Shown in pieces: positions 1 to 9,407 of a DNA stretch of 64,000 nt. Numbering within the stretch: the stretch's first letter is position 1; each line of letters opens with the position of its first letter. The notes under the pieces are model-generated. The model saw only the letters and a program-made list of their open reading frames with translations, ran no database searches and was not told the origin of the DNA. Location of the stretch: the NCBI RefSeq assembly GCF_026339995.1, contig NZ_JAPEPT010000001.1:2103001-2167000 (forward strand). The letters are read 5' to 3'. Made by a program: the position numbers and the translations under genes. The stretch is from Streptomyces sp. NBC_01481 (GTDB taxonomy: Bacteria > Actinomycetota > Actinomycetes > Streptomycetales > Streptomycetaceae).

Positions 1-1319
<1,319 letters not shown>

Positions 1320-1436
1320 GAGTCGCTCCTGGCAGGCAGAGGTTCAAAGGTTTGTGCGGACACCATTGCGGTAGCCGTCGGGAATGCGCAAGACCCGCGC
1401 GTAAACCTGTGGTTACGGATCGGCCGACGGCGTGTG

Positions 1437-2165
1437 TCAGGACAGGAAGCCGCGCAGCAGCGCCGCGGTACCCTCGCAGTGCTCCCGCATCACCTCGCGC
1501 GCCGCGTCCGCGTCCCCGTCCAGAACCGCCTCGACCAGCGCGGTGTGCTGATGCTGGGAGTGCTCCAGATTGCGTACGAGCAGCGGAATGCAGTCCAGCA
1601 GATCGTTCAGCGTCGCCCGCACGGCGGCGTACTGAGCGGTCAGGGTGGGGGAGCCGGAGAGCTCGGCGAGGGTCAGATGCAGCAGGGTGTCCTGGCGCCG
1701 GTACTCGGTGAGCGGTGCGTCGTGTGTCGCGGAAAGCGCCGTACGCAGCCGCTCCGCGCCCTCGTCGGTCAGGCCGTACGCGGCGCACAGTCCGGCGGCT
1801 CCCACCTCCAGGACCTCGCGGAAACGCAGGGTGTCCTCGACGTCCACCGCCGCGACGCGCCTGCGCAGCTCGTCCTCGCCGTGGGCGTCCGGGCGGTGCA
1901 GGACGAAGGTGCCGCCGTACCGGCCGCGCCTGCTCTCCACGAGCCCCTGGTCGGTCAGGACCTTCAGCACCTCGCGCAGCGTGACCCGGCTGATCCCCAT
2001 CCGCTCGGCGAGCTCACGTTCCGCGGGCAGCCGCTCGCCGCCCGGGACCAGACCGAGGCGCAGCAGCTGAAGAATCTGTTCCAGCGCCTCTTCGAAGCCG
2101 TTGCCCGCGCGTACGGTGCGCAGTACGGGTGTCAGCCGGTCGCCCGCATCGTTCTTCTTCACCAC
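1437..2165 (-). CDS. GntR/FadR-family transcriptional regulator of the glnA4-like operon
   Basis: A 242-residue DNA-binding regulator. Residues about 28-92 form a winged helix (ELAERMGISRVTLREVLKVL is the recognition region) with the wing GRYGGTFV. Residues about 115-236 look like an FCD ligand-binding domain with possible metal-binding His (H163, H204/H207, H229). The start is GTG 2165, preceded by an AGAGGA ribosome site; a second GTG lies one codon in. It is divergent from the glutamine-synthetase-like gene (79 bp apart) and upstream of the permease, the usual place for a local regulator. The spacer holds GGTAATACC (2199-2207), a near-palindrome that could be its operator. The effector is unknown; ethanolamine or a glutamylated intermediate is a guess from context. 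Confidence 0.85.
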   Translation of the reverse strand: MVKKNDAGDRLTPVLRTVRAGNGFEEALEQILQLLRLGLVPGGERLPAERELAERMGISRVTLREVLKVLTDQGLVESRRGRYGGTFVLHRPDAHGEDELRRRVAAVDVEDTLRFREVLEVGAAGLCAAYGLTDEGAERLRTALSATHDAPLTEYRRQDTLLHLTLAELSGSPTLTAQYAAVRATLNDLLDCIPLLVRNLEHSQHQHTALVEAVLDGDADAAREVMREHCEGTAALLRGFLS

Positions 2166-2243
2166 GTCGCCGTTTCCTCTTCCCAGGCAATGGTCTTGGG
2201 TAATACCTTATGGCTTCCGGCTGACCCAAGGAGGCGTAATCCC

Positions 2244-3608
2244 GTGGCAGACCGCAAACCCCCGCTCGGGGTCGAGGAGCTTCGTGTCCTCGTAGCGAGC
2301 GGTGAGATCGACACAGTCGTCCTGGCCTTCCCCGACATGCAAGGGCGGCTCCAGGGCAAGCGGTTCGCCGCACCCTTCTTCCTGGACGAGGTCCTGGAAC
2401 ACGGCACCGAGGGCTGCAACTACCTCCTCGCCGTCGACACCGAGATGAACACCGTCGAGGGCTACGAGATGTCCTCGTGGGACCGCGGCTACGGCGACTT
2501 CGCCATGCACCCCGACCTCACCACACTGCGACGGGTCCCCTGGAACGAGGGCACCGCTCTGCTCGTCGCCGATCTCGCCTGGAACGACGGCTCGCCCGTC
2601 GTCGCCGCACCCCGCCAGGTCCTGCGCCGCCAGCTGGAGCGCCTCGCCGAACACGGCTTCACCGCCCATGTGGGCACGGAGCTGGAGTTCATCGTCTTCA
2701 AGGACACCTACGAGCAGGCCTGGGACCGCAACTACCGCGATCTCACCCCGGCCAACCAGTACAACATCGACTACTCCGTCCTCGGCACCGGCCGTATCGA
2801 GCCGCTGCTGCGCCGGATCCGCAACGAGATGGCCGCGGCCGGTCTCACCGTCGAGTCCGCCAAGGGCGAGTGCAACCCCGGCCAGCACGAGATCGCGTTC
2901 AAGTACGACGAGGCCCTGGTCACCTGCGACCAGCACGCCGTCTACAAGACCGGCTCGAAGGAGATCGCCGCCCAGGAGGGCGTCTCGCTCACCTTCATGG
3001 CCAAGTACAACGAGCGCGAGGGCAACTCCTGTCATATCCACCTCTCGCTCCAGGACGCCGACGGCCGCAATGTGATGGCGGGCGAGGGGCCCGGCGGAAT
3101 GTCGCAGGTCATGAGGCACTTCCTGGCCGGACAGCTGGCCGCGCTGCGTGACTTCTCGCTGCTGTACGCGCCCAACATCAACTCCTACAAGCGCTTCCAG
3201 CCCGGCTCCTTCGCGCCCACCGCCGTCGCCTGGGGCTACGACAACCGCACCTGCGCGCTGCGCGTCGTCGGCCACGGCCGCTCGATGCGCTTCGAGAACC
3301 GGCTGCCGGGCGGCGACGTCAACCCGCACCTGGCCGTCGCCGGACTCGTCGCCGCCGGTCTGTACGGCATCGAGCAGCAGCTGGAACTCCCGGACGAGTG
3401 CACCGGAAACGCCTACACCGCCGGGTACGAACAGGTCCCCACCACGCTGCACGAAGCCGCCGAACTGTGGGAGAACAGCCCCATCGCCAAGGCCGCGTTC
3501 GGCGACGAAGTCGTCGCGCACTACCGCAACATGGCGCGGGTCGAACTCCAGGCCTTCGACGCCGCGGTGACCGACTGGGAGCTGCGCCGCTCCTTCGAAC
3601 GTCTGTGA
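2244..3608 (+). CDS. glnA4: Glutamine synthetase-like gamma-glutamylamide ligase (GlnA4 type)
   Basis: A 454-residue GS-fold ligase. The start is GTG 2244, ten bases after AAGGAGG; the frame is open further upstream but has no ribosome site there. Visible: N-terminal beta-grasp (FPDMQGRLQGKR), first metal site GTELEF, the AKGECNPGQHEI segment, the His-containing NSCHIHLSL, and the C-terminal SMRFENRLPGGDVNPHLA. The sequence resembles the S. coelicolor GlnA4/GlnA3 paralogue group rather than GlnAI, with no adenylylation-type C-terminal signature. From established work on S. coelicolor, GlnA4 joins glutamate to ethanolamine to give gamma-glutamylethanolamide. The adjacent ethanolamine-type permease and the downstream aldehyde dehydrogenase and SDR support that role here; a polyamine substrate remains possible. 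Confidence 0.85.
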   Translation: MADRKPPLGVEELRVLVASGEIDTVVLAFPDMQGRLQGKRFAAPFFLDEVLEHGTEGCNYLLAVDTEMNTVEGYEMSSWDRGYGDFAMHPDLTTLRRVPWNEGTALLVADLAWNDGSPVVAAPRQVLRRQLERLAEHGFTAHVGTELEFIVFKDTYEQAWDRNYRDLTPANQYNIDYSVLGTGRIEPLLRRIRNEMAAAGLTVESAKGECNPGQHEIAFKYDEALVTCDQHAVYKTGSKEIAAQEGVSLTFMAKYNEREGNSCHIHLSLQDADGRNVMAGEGPGGMSQVMRHFLAGQLAALRDFSLLYAPNINSYKRFQPGSFAPTAVAWGYDNRTCALRVVGHGRSMRFENRLPGGDVNPHLAVAGLVAAGLYGIEQQLELPDECTGNAYTAGYEQVPTTLHEAAELWENSPIAKAAFGDEVVAHYRNMARVELQAFDAAVTDWELRRSFERL

Positions 3609-3616
3609 GGAACCAC

Positions 3617-4981
3617 TTGTCGTACGAGCTCCAGGTACTGAACCCGGCGACCGAAGAAGTCGTCGCGAGCGTCCCAGCGACGACGGCCGCCGAGGTCGAT
3701 GCCGCCGTCGCCCGGGCCGCGAAGGCACAGCAGGGCTGGTCGGCGGCCGCACCCGCCGACCGGGCCAGGCTGCTGCGCCGCTTCGCCGTCGTCGTCGACG
3801 AACACCTCGGAGAACTGGCCCAGTTGGAGGTCCGGGAGGCCGGACACACCATCGGCAACGCCCGCTGGGAAGCGGGCAACGTCCGCGATCTCCTCGACTT
3901 CGCGGCCGGGGGAGTGGAGCGCCTCAGCGGCCGCCAGATCCCCGTCGCGGGCGGCCTCGACATCACCATCCTCGAACCGCTCGGCGTCATCGGTGTGATC
4001 GCGCCCTGGAACTTCCCCATGCCGATCGCGGCCTGGGGCACGGCCCCGGCGCTGGCGGCAGGCAACGCCGTCCTGCTCAAGCCCGCAGAGACGACCCCGC
4101 TGACCGCACTGCGGCTGGCCGAACTCGCCCTGGAGGCAGGCCTTCCACAGGATCTGTTCCAGGTACTGCCCGGCGCGGGCGACGTGGCGGGCAGCGCGCT
4201 CGTCGAGCACCCCGGCGTCGCGAAGATCGTGTTCACCGGCTCGACCCGGGTCGGCAAGAGCATCATGGCCAGGTGCGCCGAGCGCGTGAAGCGTGTGACG
4301 CTCGAACTCGGCGGCAAGAGCCCCAACATCGTCTTCGCCGACTCCGACATCGAGGCCGCGGTCGCCGCGACCCCCATGTCCTTCCTCGACAACAGCGGCC
4401 AGGACTGCTGCGCCCGCACGCGCATCCTGGTGCAGCGTTCGGTGTACGACCGCTTCATGGAGCTCCTCGCGCCCGCGATCGAGTCCGTCGTCGTCGGCGA
4501 CCCGGCCGACGAGAAGACGCAGATGGGCCCGCTGATCTCCCGGGTCCAGCTGGACCGGGTGCGTTCGTACGTCACCGACGAGCTGCAGGGGATCCGCGGC
4601 ACCGCCCCCGAGGGCCCCGGCTTCTGGTTCCCGCCGACCGTCCTCACCGGCCTCGCGCCGGACGCCCCCGCGGCCTGCGAGGAAGTCTTCGGCCCGGTCG
4701 CCGTCGTCCTCCCCTTCGAGGACGAAGCCGATGCGATCCGGCTCGCCAACTCCACCGAGTACGGCCTGTCGGGATCGATCTGGACCCGCGACATCGGCCG
4801 CGCGATCCGCGTCTCGCGTGCCGTCACGGCCGGCAACCTGTCGGTCAACTCCCACTCCAGCGTCCGCTACTGGACGCCGTTCGGCGGCTACAAGCAGTCC
4901 GGCCTCGGCCGTGAACTGGGCCCCGACGCCCTCACCGCTTTCACCGAAACCAAGAACGTCTTCATCAGCACGGAGGCCTGA
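3617..4981 (+). CDS. NAD(P)-dependent aldehyde dehydrogenase of the gamma-glutamyl amine pathway
   Basis: A 454-residue aldehyde dehydrogenase. The best start is TTG 3617, four bases after GAGGAA and 8 bp after the ligase stop, because upstream sequence in this frame overlaps the ligase. Motifs: cofactor-binding GVIAPWNFPMP, the general-base region VTLELGGKSPNIVFAD, the nucleophile region NSGQDCCARTR (two adjacent Cys, one catalytic), and the C-terminal FGPVAVVLPF. Tight coupling to the ligase suggests that it oxidises the gamma-glutamyl aldehyde formed from the gamma-glutamylated amino alcohol to the acid. That assignment is inferred; the family call is firm. Confidence 0.88.
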   Translation: MSYELQVLNPATEEVVASVPATTAAEVDAAVARAAKAQQGWSAAAPADRARLLRRFAVVVDEHLGELAQLEVREAGHTIGNARWEAGNVRDLLDFAAGGVERLSGRQIPVAGGLDITILEPLGVIGVIAPWNFPMPIAAWGTAPALAAGNAVLLKPAETTPLTALRLAELALEAGLPQDLFQVLPGAGDVAGSALVEHPGVAKIVFTGSTRVGKSIMARCAERVKRVTLELGGKSPNIVFADSDIEAAVAATPMSFLDNSGQDCCARTRILVQRSVYDRFMELLAPAIESVVVGDPADEKTQMGPLISRVQLDRVRSYVTDELQGIRGTAPEGPGFWFPPTVLTGLAPDAPAACEEVFGPVAVVLPFEDEADAIRLANSTEYGLSGSIWTRDIGRAIRVSRAVTAGNLSVNSHSSVRYWTPFGGYKQSGLGRELGPDALTAFTETKNVFISTEA

Positions 4982-4987
4982 ACCATC

Positions 4988-5773
4988 ATGACCGTTGAGA
5001 CCCCCATCTGCCGCCGCCTCGTGGGGCGTACCGCAGTCGTCACCGGCGCCGGCAGCGGCATCGGGCTGGCCACCGCGCGCCGCCTCGCCTCCGAGGGCGC
5101 GAACGTCGTGTGCGCCGACATCGACGAGAGTGCGGGCAAGGCCGCGGCCGACGAGGTCGGCGGCACGTTCGTACGCGTCGACGTCACCGACCCCGAGCAG
5201 GTCGAGGCGCTGTTCAAGACGGCGTACGACACCTACGGCAGCGTCGACATCGCCTTCAACAACGCGGGCATCTCGCCCCCGGACGACGACTCCATCCTCA
5301 CCACGAGCCTGGAGGCCTGGAAGCGCGTCCAGGAGGTCAACCTCACCTCCGTCTATCTGTGCTGCAAGGCCGCCATCCCCTACATGCGCAGCCAGCGCCG
5401 CGGCTCCATCATCAACACCGCCTCCTTCGTGGCCCGGATGGGCGCGGCGACCTCGCAGATCTCGTACACCGCATCCAAGGGCGGCGTGCTCGCCATGTCG
5501 CGCGAGCTCGGTGTGCAGTTCGCGCGCGACGGGATCCGCGTCAACGCGCTGTGCCCGGGGCCGGTCAACACCCCGCTCCTTCAGGAGCTGTTCGCCAAGG
5601 ACCCGGAGCGCGCCGCGCGTCGCCTGGTGCACATCCCGGCCGGACGCTTCGCGGAGGCGGACGAGATCGCCGCCGCCGTGGCCTTCCTCGCCAGCGACGA
5701 CTCCTCCTTCATCAATGCGACGGACTTCCTCGTCGACGGCGGTATCGCTGGCGCGTACGTCACTCCCGTATGA
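4988..5773 (+). CDS. Short-chain dehydrogenase/reductase, likely alcohol-oxidising step of the same pathway
   Basis: A 261-residue classical SDR starting at ATG 4988, 6 bp after the aldehyde dehydrogenase stop. The Rossmann motif TGAGSGIG is at residues 20-27, NNAG near 91, an active-site Ser about 146 (TASF), and the catalytic pair in SYTASKGG near residue 158. The C-terminus ends with the common FLVDGGIAGAYV. In this operon it could convert the alcohol of gamma-glutamylethanolamide to the aldehyde used by the preceding enzyme. SDRs are poor predictors of substrate, so the reaction rests on context. Confidence 0.85.
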   Translation: MTVETPICRRLVGRTAVVTGAGSGIGLATARRLASEGANVVCADIDESAGKAAADEVGGTFVRVDVTDPEQVEALFKTAYDTYGSVDIAFNNAGISPPDDDSILTTSLEAWKRVQEVNLTSVYLCCKAAIPYMRSQRRGSIINTASFVARMGAATSQISYTASKGGVLAMSRELGVQFARDGIRVNALCPGPVNTPLLQELFAKDPERAARRLVHIPAGRFAEADEIAAAVAFLASDDSSFINATDFLVDGGIAGAYVTPV

Positions 5774-5805
5774 CCCCCGTGGAAGACACGACCTAGGGTG
5801 GCCGG

Positions 5806-6741
5806 ATGAGCATGACGACGCCGGCCGGCTGGTTTCCGGATCCGAACACGCCCGGCACCGAACGCTGGTGGGACGGGACCGCCTGGACCGCGCACACACG
5901 CCCGGTCCAGGCGCAGGTCCCGGCCGGGCCCGCCGGGTTCGGGCCGCCGACCGTGCCGATGGCGCAGGCGACGTCCGGAAGCGGCGGCAGGGGGCGGCTG
6001 TTGGCGCTCGTCGCCGCGGGTGTCTTCCTCGTGGGAGCTGTCGCCGTCGGTGCGGTGCTGCTCGGGAAGGGGGACGACGCGGACCCCGGCGCCGCGCCGA
6101 ACGTCTCGGAACCGGCCGCGACCACGGCGGACCCGAAGAACAGCCGGTCCGCGACCCCGCCCGCGACGGACGACTCCGGGTCACTGACCGACCAGCTCAA
6201 CGGCATCACCATCCCGGTCCCCGAGGGCTGGGAGAAATCGGACAGCTCGCTCGACGAGGGCGCGACGATGGTCACGGACGAGACCTACGACTGCCCGGCC
6301 GGCGGGTCGCCGCTCTGCCGACGGGGCCGGGTGTCCTCCATCACCGCGTCGCGTACGGAGGGGAAATCGCCCGCGGCGCTGGCCGAGCAGGACATCGCGA
6401 CGGCGGCGGACAAGGCGTACGAGGAAGACGCCGTCGGCACCCGCATCTACGGCGGCATCAGATCTCACACCGTGCTCAAGTCCCAGTCCGTCGCGGTCGC
6501 CGGGCGCGCCGGCCATCTGGTCCGCTGGCGGGTCGTCACCGGAGCGGGCCCCGGCGGGTACGTGCAGTCGCTGGTCTTCCCCTCGTCGGTGGGGAGCGAG
6601 TCGATGGTGATCGTCCGCTTCGCCTTCGACGCGAGCCCCGAGGCTCCGAAACTCGCGGACATGGACAAGATCGCCGCGAGCATCCGGCCGATCGGCGACG
6701 CGACGAGCGGCGGGGTGGGCAGCAGCATCGGCCCGGGCTAG
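5806..6741 (+). CDS. DUF2510 membrane protein, stop codon abutting an IS insertion
   Basis: A 311-residue protein of unknown function. It begins with a DUF2510 module (TPAGWFPDPNTPGTERWWDG, residues 5-24), followed by a Pro/Ala linker, one membrane segment at about 65-87, and an extracytoplasmic domain from about 110. ATG 5806 and ATG 5812 are both possible starts. It follows the SDR by 32 bp on the same strand but is probably unrelated in function. Its TAG stop (6739-6741) lies inside the CTAG target of an IS481-family element, so the reading frame is preserved but everything downstream of the stop was displaced by 1.1 kb. Confidence 0.78.
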   Translation: MSMTTPAGWFPDPNTPGTERWWDGTAWTAHTRPVQAQVPAGPAGFGPPTVPMAQATSGSGGRGRLLALVAAGVFLVGAVAVGAVLLGKGDDADPGAAPNVSEPAATTADPKNSRSATPPATDDSGSLTDQLNGITIPVPEGWEKSDSSLDEGATMVTDETYDCPAGGSPLCRRGRVSSITASRTEGKSPAALAEQDIATAADKAYEEDAVGTRIYGGIRSHTVLKSQSVAVAGRAGHLVRWRVVTGAGPGGYVQSLVFPSSVGSESMVIVRFAFDASPEAPKLADMDKIAASIRPIGDATSGGVGSSIGPG

Positions 6742-6742
6742 G
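6737..6742. repeat. Left target-site duplication of the IS481-family element (GCTAGG)
   Basis: GCTAGG here is repeated directly at 7825-7830 on the other side of the element. It matches the NCTAGN target described for Bordetella IS481. The palindromic CTAG supplies the TAG stop of the DUF2510 gene on the plus strand and the TAG stop of the transposase on the minus strand. Confidence 0.9.
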
Positions 6743-7721
6743 TGTATTGGCCTGCAGGGTTGTTTACGCGGCTGATGGGTGGCTTGCCTTCGAGTGCGGT
6801 GTGGCAGCGGTGGTGGTTGTAGGTGTGGAGGAAGTCTGCCAGGGCTGCGGTCCGTTCGGTGTTGCTGGTGTAGGGCCGCAGGTAGGCCCATTCGTCGAGC
6901 AGGGTGCGGTTGAAGCGTTCGACCTTGCCATTGGTCTGCGGCCGGTAGGGCCGGATGCGCTTGTGCGCGATCCCTGCTGCGGACAGGGTGTCCCGCCAGA
7001 GAAACGACTTGTAGCAGGAGCCGTTGTCGGTCAGCACCCGTTCGACGGTGATGCCGTGGCCGGTGAAGAAGGCGTGGGCCCGCTGCCAGAAGGCCACGGC
7101 GGTCTCCTTGCGCTCGTCGGCCAGGACCTCGCTGTAGGCGAGGCGGGAGTGGTCGTCGACGGCGGAGTGGATGTAGCTGTAGCCGATCACCGGCTTGCAG
7201 CTCTTGCGCTGGTCGGTGGTGGCCTGCCGGTTGCGGTCGCCGGCTGCCCTGCCGACCGTGCGCCACCCTCCGCCGTCGGGGATGTTGCCGAGCTTCTTGA
7301 TGTCGACATGGACCAGCTCACCCGGCCGGGCCCGCTCGTAGCGGCGGATCGGCTCGCCGGTCGGCCGGTCCAGCCAGGCCAGCCGGTGCAAGCCGTGCCG
7401 GGTCAGGATGCGGTGCACGGTAGAGGCGGGTAGCCCGATGATGGGGCCGATGCGGGCCGGGCCCAGCTTGCGGGCCTGCCGCAGCTCACAGACACGGGCC
7501 TCCACCTCGGGCGCTGTGCGGTGCGGGGTCGTATGCGGCCGGCTGGAGCGGTCGTGCAGACCCGCCTCGCCCTCCGTCCGCCACCGACGCATCCACTTGT
7601 GAGCGGTCGGCCGCGAGACACCCATCTCGGCCGCCACATGAGCAACCGGACTGCCAGCCAGGACACGTTCGACCAGCAGCCGCCTCCCGAAGACAGTCAG
7701 CCGGGCATTACGGTGGGACAC
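6738..7721 (-). CDS. IS481-family transposase (DDE)
   Basis: A 327-residue transposase. The likely start is GTG 7721 (VSHRNARLTVFGRRLLVERV); the frame runs 15 codons further upstream but into the terminal region. An N-terminal helix-turn-helix (HVAAEMGVSRPTAHKWMRRW) precedes an rve integrase core with the catalytic residues in HVDIKKL, LTDNGSCY and NGKVERFNRTL. The last D and the E are separated by exactly 35 residues. The reading frame leaves the element at its end and uses the TAG of the duplicated target as its stop (codons CAA TAC ACC TAG), so termination depends on target choice. Confidence 0.93.
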   Translation of the reverse strand: MSHRNARLTVFGRRLLVERVLAGSPVAHVAAEMGVSRPTAHKWMRRWRTEGEAGLHDRSSRPHTTPHRTAPEVEARVCELRQARKLGPARIGPIIGLPASTVHRILTRHGLHRLAWLDRPTGEPIRRYERARPGELVHVDIKKLGNIPDGGGWRTVGRAAGDRNRQATTDQRKSCKPVIGYSYIHSAVDDHSRLAYSEVLADERKETAVAFWQRAHAFFTGHGITVERVLTDNGSCYKSFLWRDTLSAAGIAHKRIRPYRPQTNGKVERFNRTLLDEWAYLRPYTSNTERTAALADFLHTYNHHRCHTALEGKPPISRVNNPAGQYT

Positions 7722-7824
7722 GAAGACCTCCGTGCGTGGTGTGGAGCCTAGACACCTCCACCACACCGGAGGTCTTCGCCATGATCAAGACCCACCACTG
7801 TTAACAACGCTCGTGATCAATACA
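6743..7824 (-). mobile_element. Complete IS481-family insertion sequence, 1082 bp
   Basis: The ends are inverted repeats. The left end reads TGTATTGGCCTGCAGGGTTG and continues TTTAC; the reverse complement of the right end reads TGTATTGATCACGAGCGTTG and continues TTAAC. About 17 of the first 25 positions agree, with TGTATTG and GTTGTT exact. Direct GCTAGG repeats flank it. The single gene encodes an intact DD(35)E transposase, so the copy may still be active. It separates the DUF2510 stop codon from the MITE that begins at 7826, and evidently landed in that MITE's terminal CTAG. Confidence 0.93.
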
Positions 7825-7830
7825 GCTAGG
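7825..7830. repeat. Right target-site duplication of the IS481-family element (GCTAGG)
   Basis: Identical to 6737-6742. Bases 7826-7829 (CTAG) are also the left terminus of the adjacent MITE, so the insertion used a pre-existing MITE end as its target. Confidence 0.9.
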
Positions 7831-8006
7831 CCGTGTCTGACAAATCTCGCCTGGCGCGCGACGCCCGGCACGCACATTCGCTGCGTTGTCGGAGTCATCC
7901 AAGTACGTCCAGTACGAGGATGATCCTCCGCCTTGCGATTGCACGCACCGGACGCCGCGCACCCCGCCCTGCGGGCGGACGGCGCTATTTGTCAGACACG
8001 GCCTAG
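7826..8006. mobile_element. CTAG-bounded palindromic MITE, copy 1 (181 bp)
   Basis: The first 20 bases (CTAGGCCGTGTCTGACAAAT, 7826-7845) are exactly inverted at 7987-8006. There is no coding potential. The interior carries GGCACGCAC followed by TCGCTGCGTTGTCG (about 7868-7890) and TCCTCCGCCTTGCGATTGCA (from about 7923), both shared with the copies at 61013-61178 and, in reverse orientation, 27804-28024. If the terminal CTAG is a target duplication, the true inverted repeat begins GCCGTGTCTGAC. The family relation is seen directly; mobility is inferred. Confidence 0.8.
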
Positions 8007-8020
8007 GACTGCTCGCCTGC

Positions 8021-9223
8021 TTAGAGGAAGGTCCGGCCCTCGCCCCGATAAGTGGGCGCCGTCCCCGTCACGCGGTCGCCCTCGATCAGGTGCAGCGTGT
8101 CGAAGCGCTCGCACAACTCGCCGGCCTTGGCGTGCCGGAACCACACCTTGTCACCGATCAGCAGGTCGTCTGCGGGTGAGCCCAGCAGCGGGGTCTGCAC
8201 CTCGCCCGGGCCCTCCTGCGGGTCGTAACGCAGCCCCTCCGGGAGATACGGCACGGGCAGCCGGTCCGCGCCCGCGGCACCCGACGCGGGATAGCCGCCG
8301 CCGAGCACGGTCACCACGCCCACGCCCGGCCTGCGCACCACGGGCTGCGCGAACAGTGCGGCCGGACGACCCGTGAACGACGTGTAGTTGTCGAACAGCC
8401 TCGGGACATACAGCCCGGAGCCCGCGGCGATCTCGGTCACCGCGTCCTCGGCCGCCGTGTGCTGGACGCTGCCGGTGCCGCCGCCGTTCACGAACTCCAG
8501 GTCCGGCGTGACCGCCCGCACCGCACGCACCACGGCCGCCCGCCGCTCCGCCAGCTCCCTGCGGGCGGCCGCCTGCATCAGCCTGATCGCCCGCGAGCGC
8601 AGCGGACGGCCCGCGAGCGAGTCGCCGACACCGGCGACATGCCCCTCGTATGCCATGAGTCCCACCAGCCGGAAGCCCGGGCGGCGCGCGATCGAACGGG
8701 CCAGCTCGGCCAGCTGGGCGGGCTCACGCAGCGGCGAACGGCGTGCCCCGATCCGTACCCGACCGCCCAGCAGCCGCAGCGCGGTGTCGAGTTCCAGACA
8801 GACCCGGATCTCCTCCTTGCCGCCGGCGCGCGAGCGGTCGATCAGCTCCAGCTGAGCCGCGTCGTCGACCATCACGGTCACGGCGGCAGCGAGCTTCGGA
8901 TCAGCCGCGAGCTCGGCGAAACCGGACCGGTCCGCGGACGGATAGGCCAGCAGTACGTCGTCGAAACCGGCCCGCGCCAGCCACAGCGACTCGTCCAGCG
9001 TGAACGACATGATCCCCGCGAATCCGTCCCGCGCCAGGACCCGCTCCAGCAGCGCCCGGCAGCGTACGGACTTGCTTGCCACCCGGATCGGCTTGCCGCC
9101 CGCTCTGCGCACCAGGTCGTCGGCGTTCGCGTCGAAGGCGTCGAGATCGACGACCGCGAGCGGCGCGTCGAGATGGGCGGTGGCCCTGTCGTAGCGGGCC
9201 CGGTCAGCGGCGAGGGGCGTCAT
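8021..9223 (-). CDS. Alanine-racemase-fold PLP enzyme (amino acid deaminase / D-threonine aldolase-like)
   Basis: A 400-residue fold-type III PLP enzyme starting at ATG 9223. The Schiff-base lysine is K51 in IRVASKSVR, right after the first barrel strand (PLAVVDLDAFDAN). FVNGGGTGS is a probable phosphate-binding loop, and the C-terminal part (LLGSPADDLLIGDKVWFRHA) resembles the D-serine dehydratase/D-threonine aldolase C-terminal domain with metal-site residues. It would act on a D-amino acid or beta-hydroxy amino acid in the cytosol; the substrate cannot be read from sequence. It is divergent from the proline-rich membrane protein gene. Its stop lies 14 bp from the MITE. Confidence 0.8.
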   Translation of the reverse strand: MTPLAADRARYDRATAHLDAPLAVVDLDAFDANADDLVRRAGGKPIRVASKSVRCRALLERVLARDGFAGIMSFTLDESLWLARAGFDDVLLAYPSADRSGFAELAADPKLAAAVTVMVDDAAQLELIDRSRAGGKEEIRVCLELDTALRLLGGRVRIGARRSPLREPAQLAELARSIARRPGFRLVGLMAYEGHVAGVGDSLAGRPLRSRAIRLMQAAARRELAERRAAVVRAVRAVTPDLEFVNGGGTGSVQHTAAEDAVTEIAAGSGLYVPRLFDNYTSFTGRPAALFAQPVVRRPGVGVVTVLGGGYPASGAAGADRLPVPYLPEGLRYDPQEGPGEVQTPLLGSPADDLLIGDKVWFRHAKAGELCERFDTLHLIEGDRVTGTAPTYRGEGRTFL

Positions 9224-9407
9224 GGCCCGAGCTTGCCAGACCGGATTACCGCAGGGTAGGGGGATGTTCTGGGCAGATCCGCCCGGACCCCCGGTCTCGT
9301 TGCCGCCGGGTGCGTTCGAGCCCGTAGAGTGACGCACACGCGGTGACGAACGGGCCTGCCCCGAAAGGCGATCCGTTGGCATACGTGGACGAGGAACAGG
9401 GGGCGGG

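Noticed and set aside
1401..1416. GTAAACCTGTGGTTAC as a regulator site between the GntR gene and the permease
   Set aside because: Only five of eight base pairs match; too weak to list as an operator.
3521..6184. Very long minus-strand open frame opposite the dehydrogenase and SDR genes
   Set aside because: Arg/Gly/Asp-rich composition without motifs, opposite well-recognised genes; typical mirror frame of high-GC codon usage.
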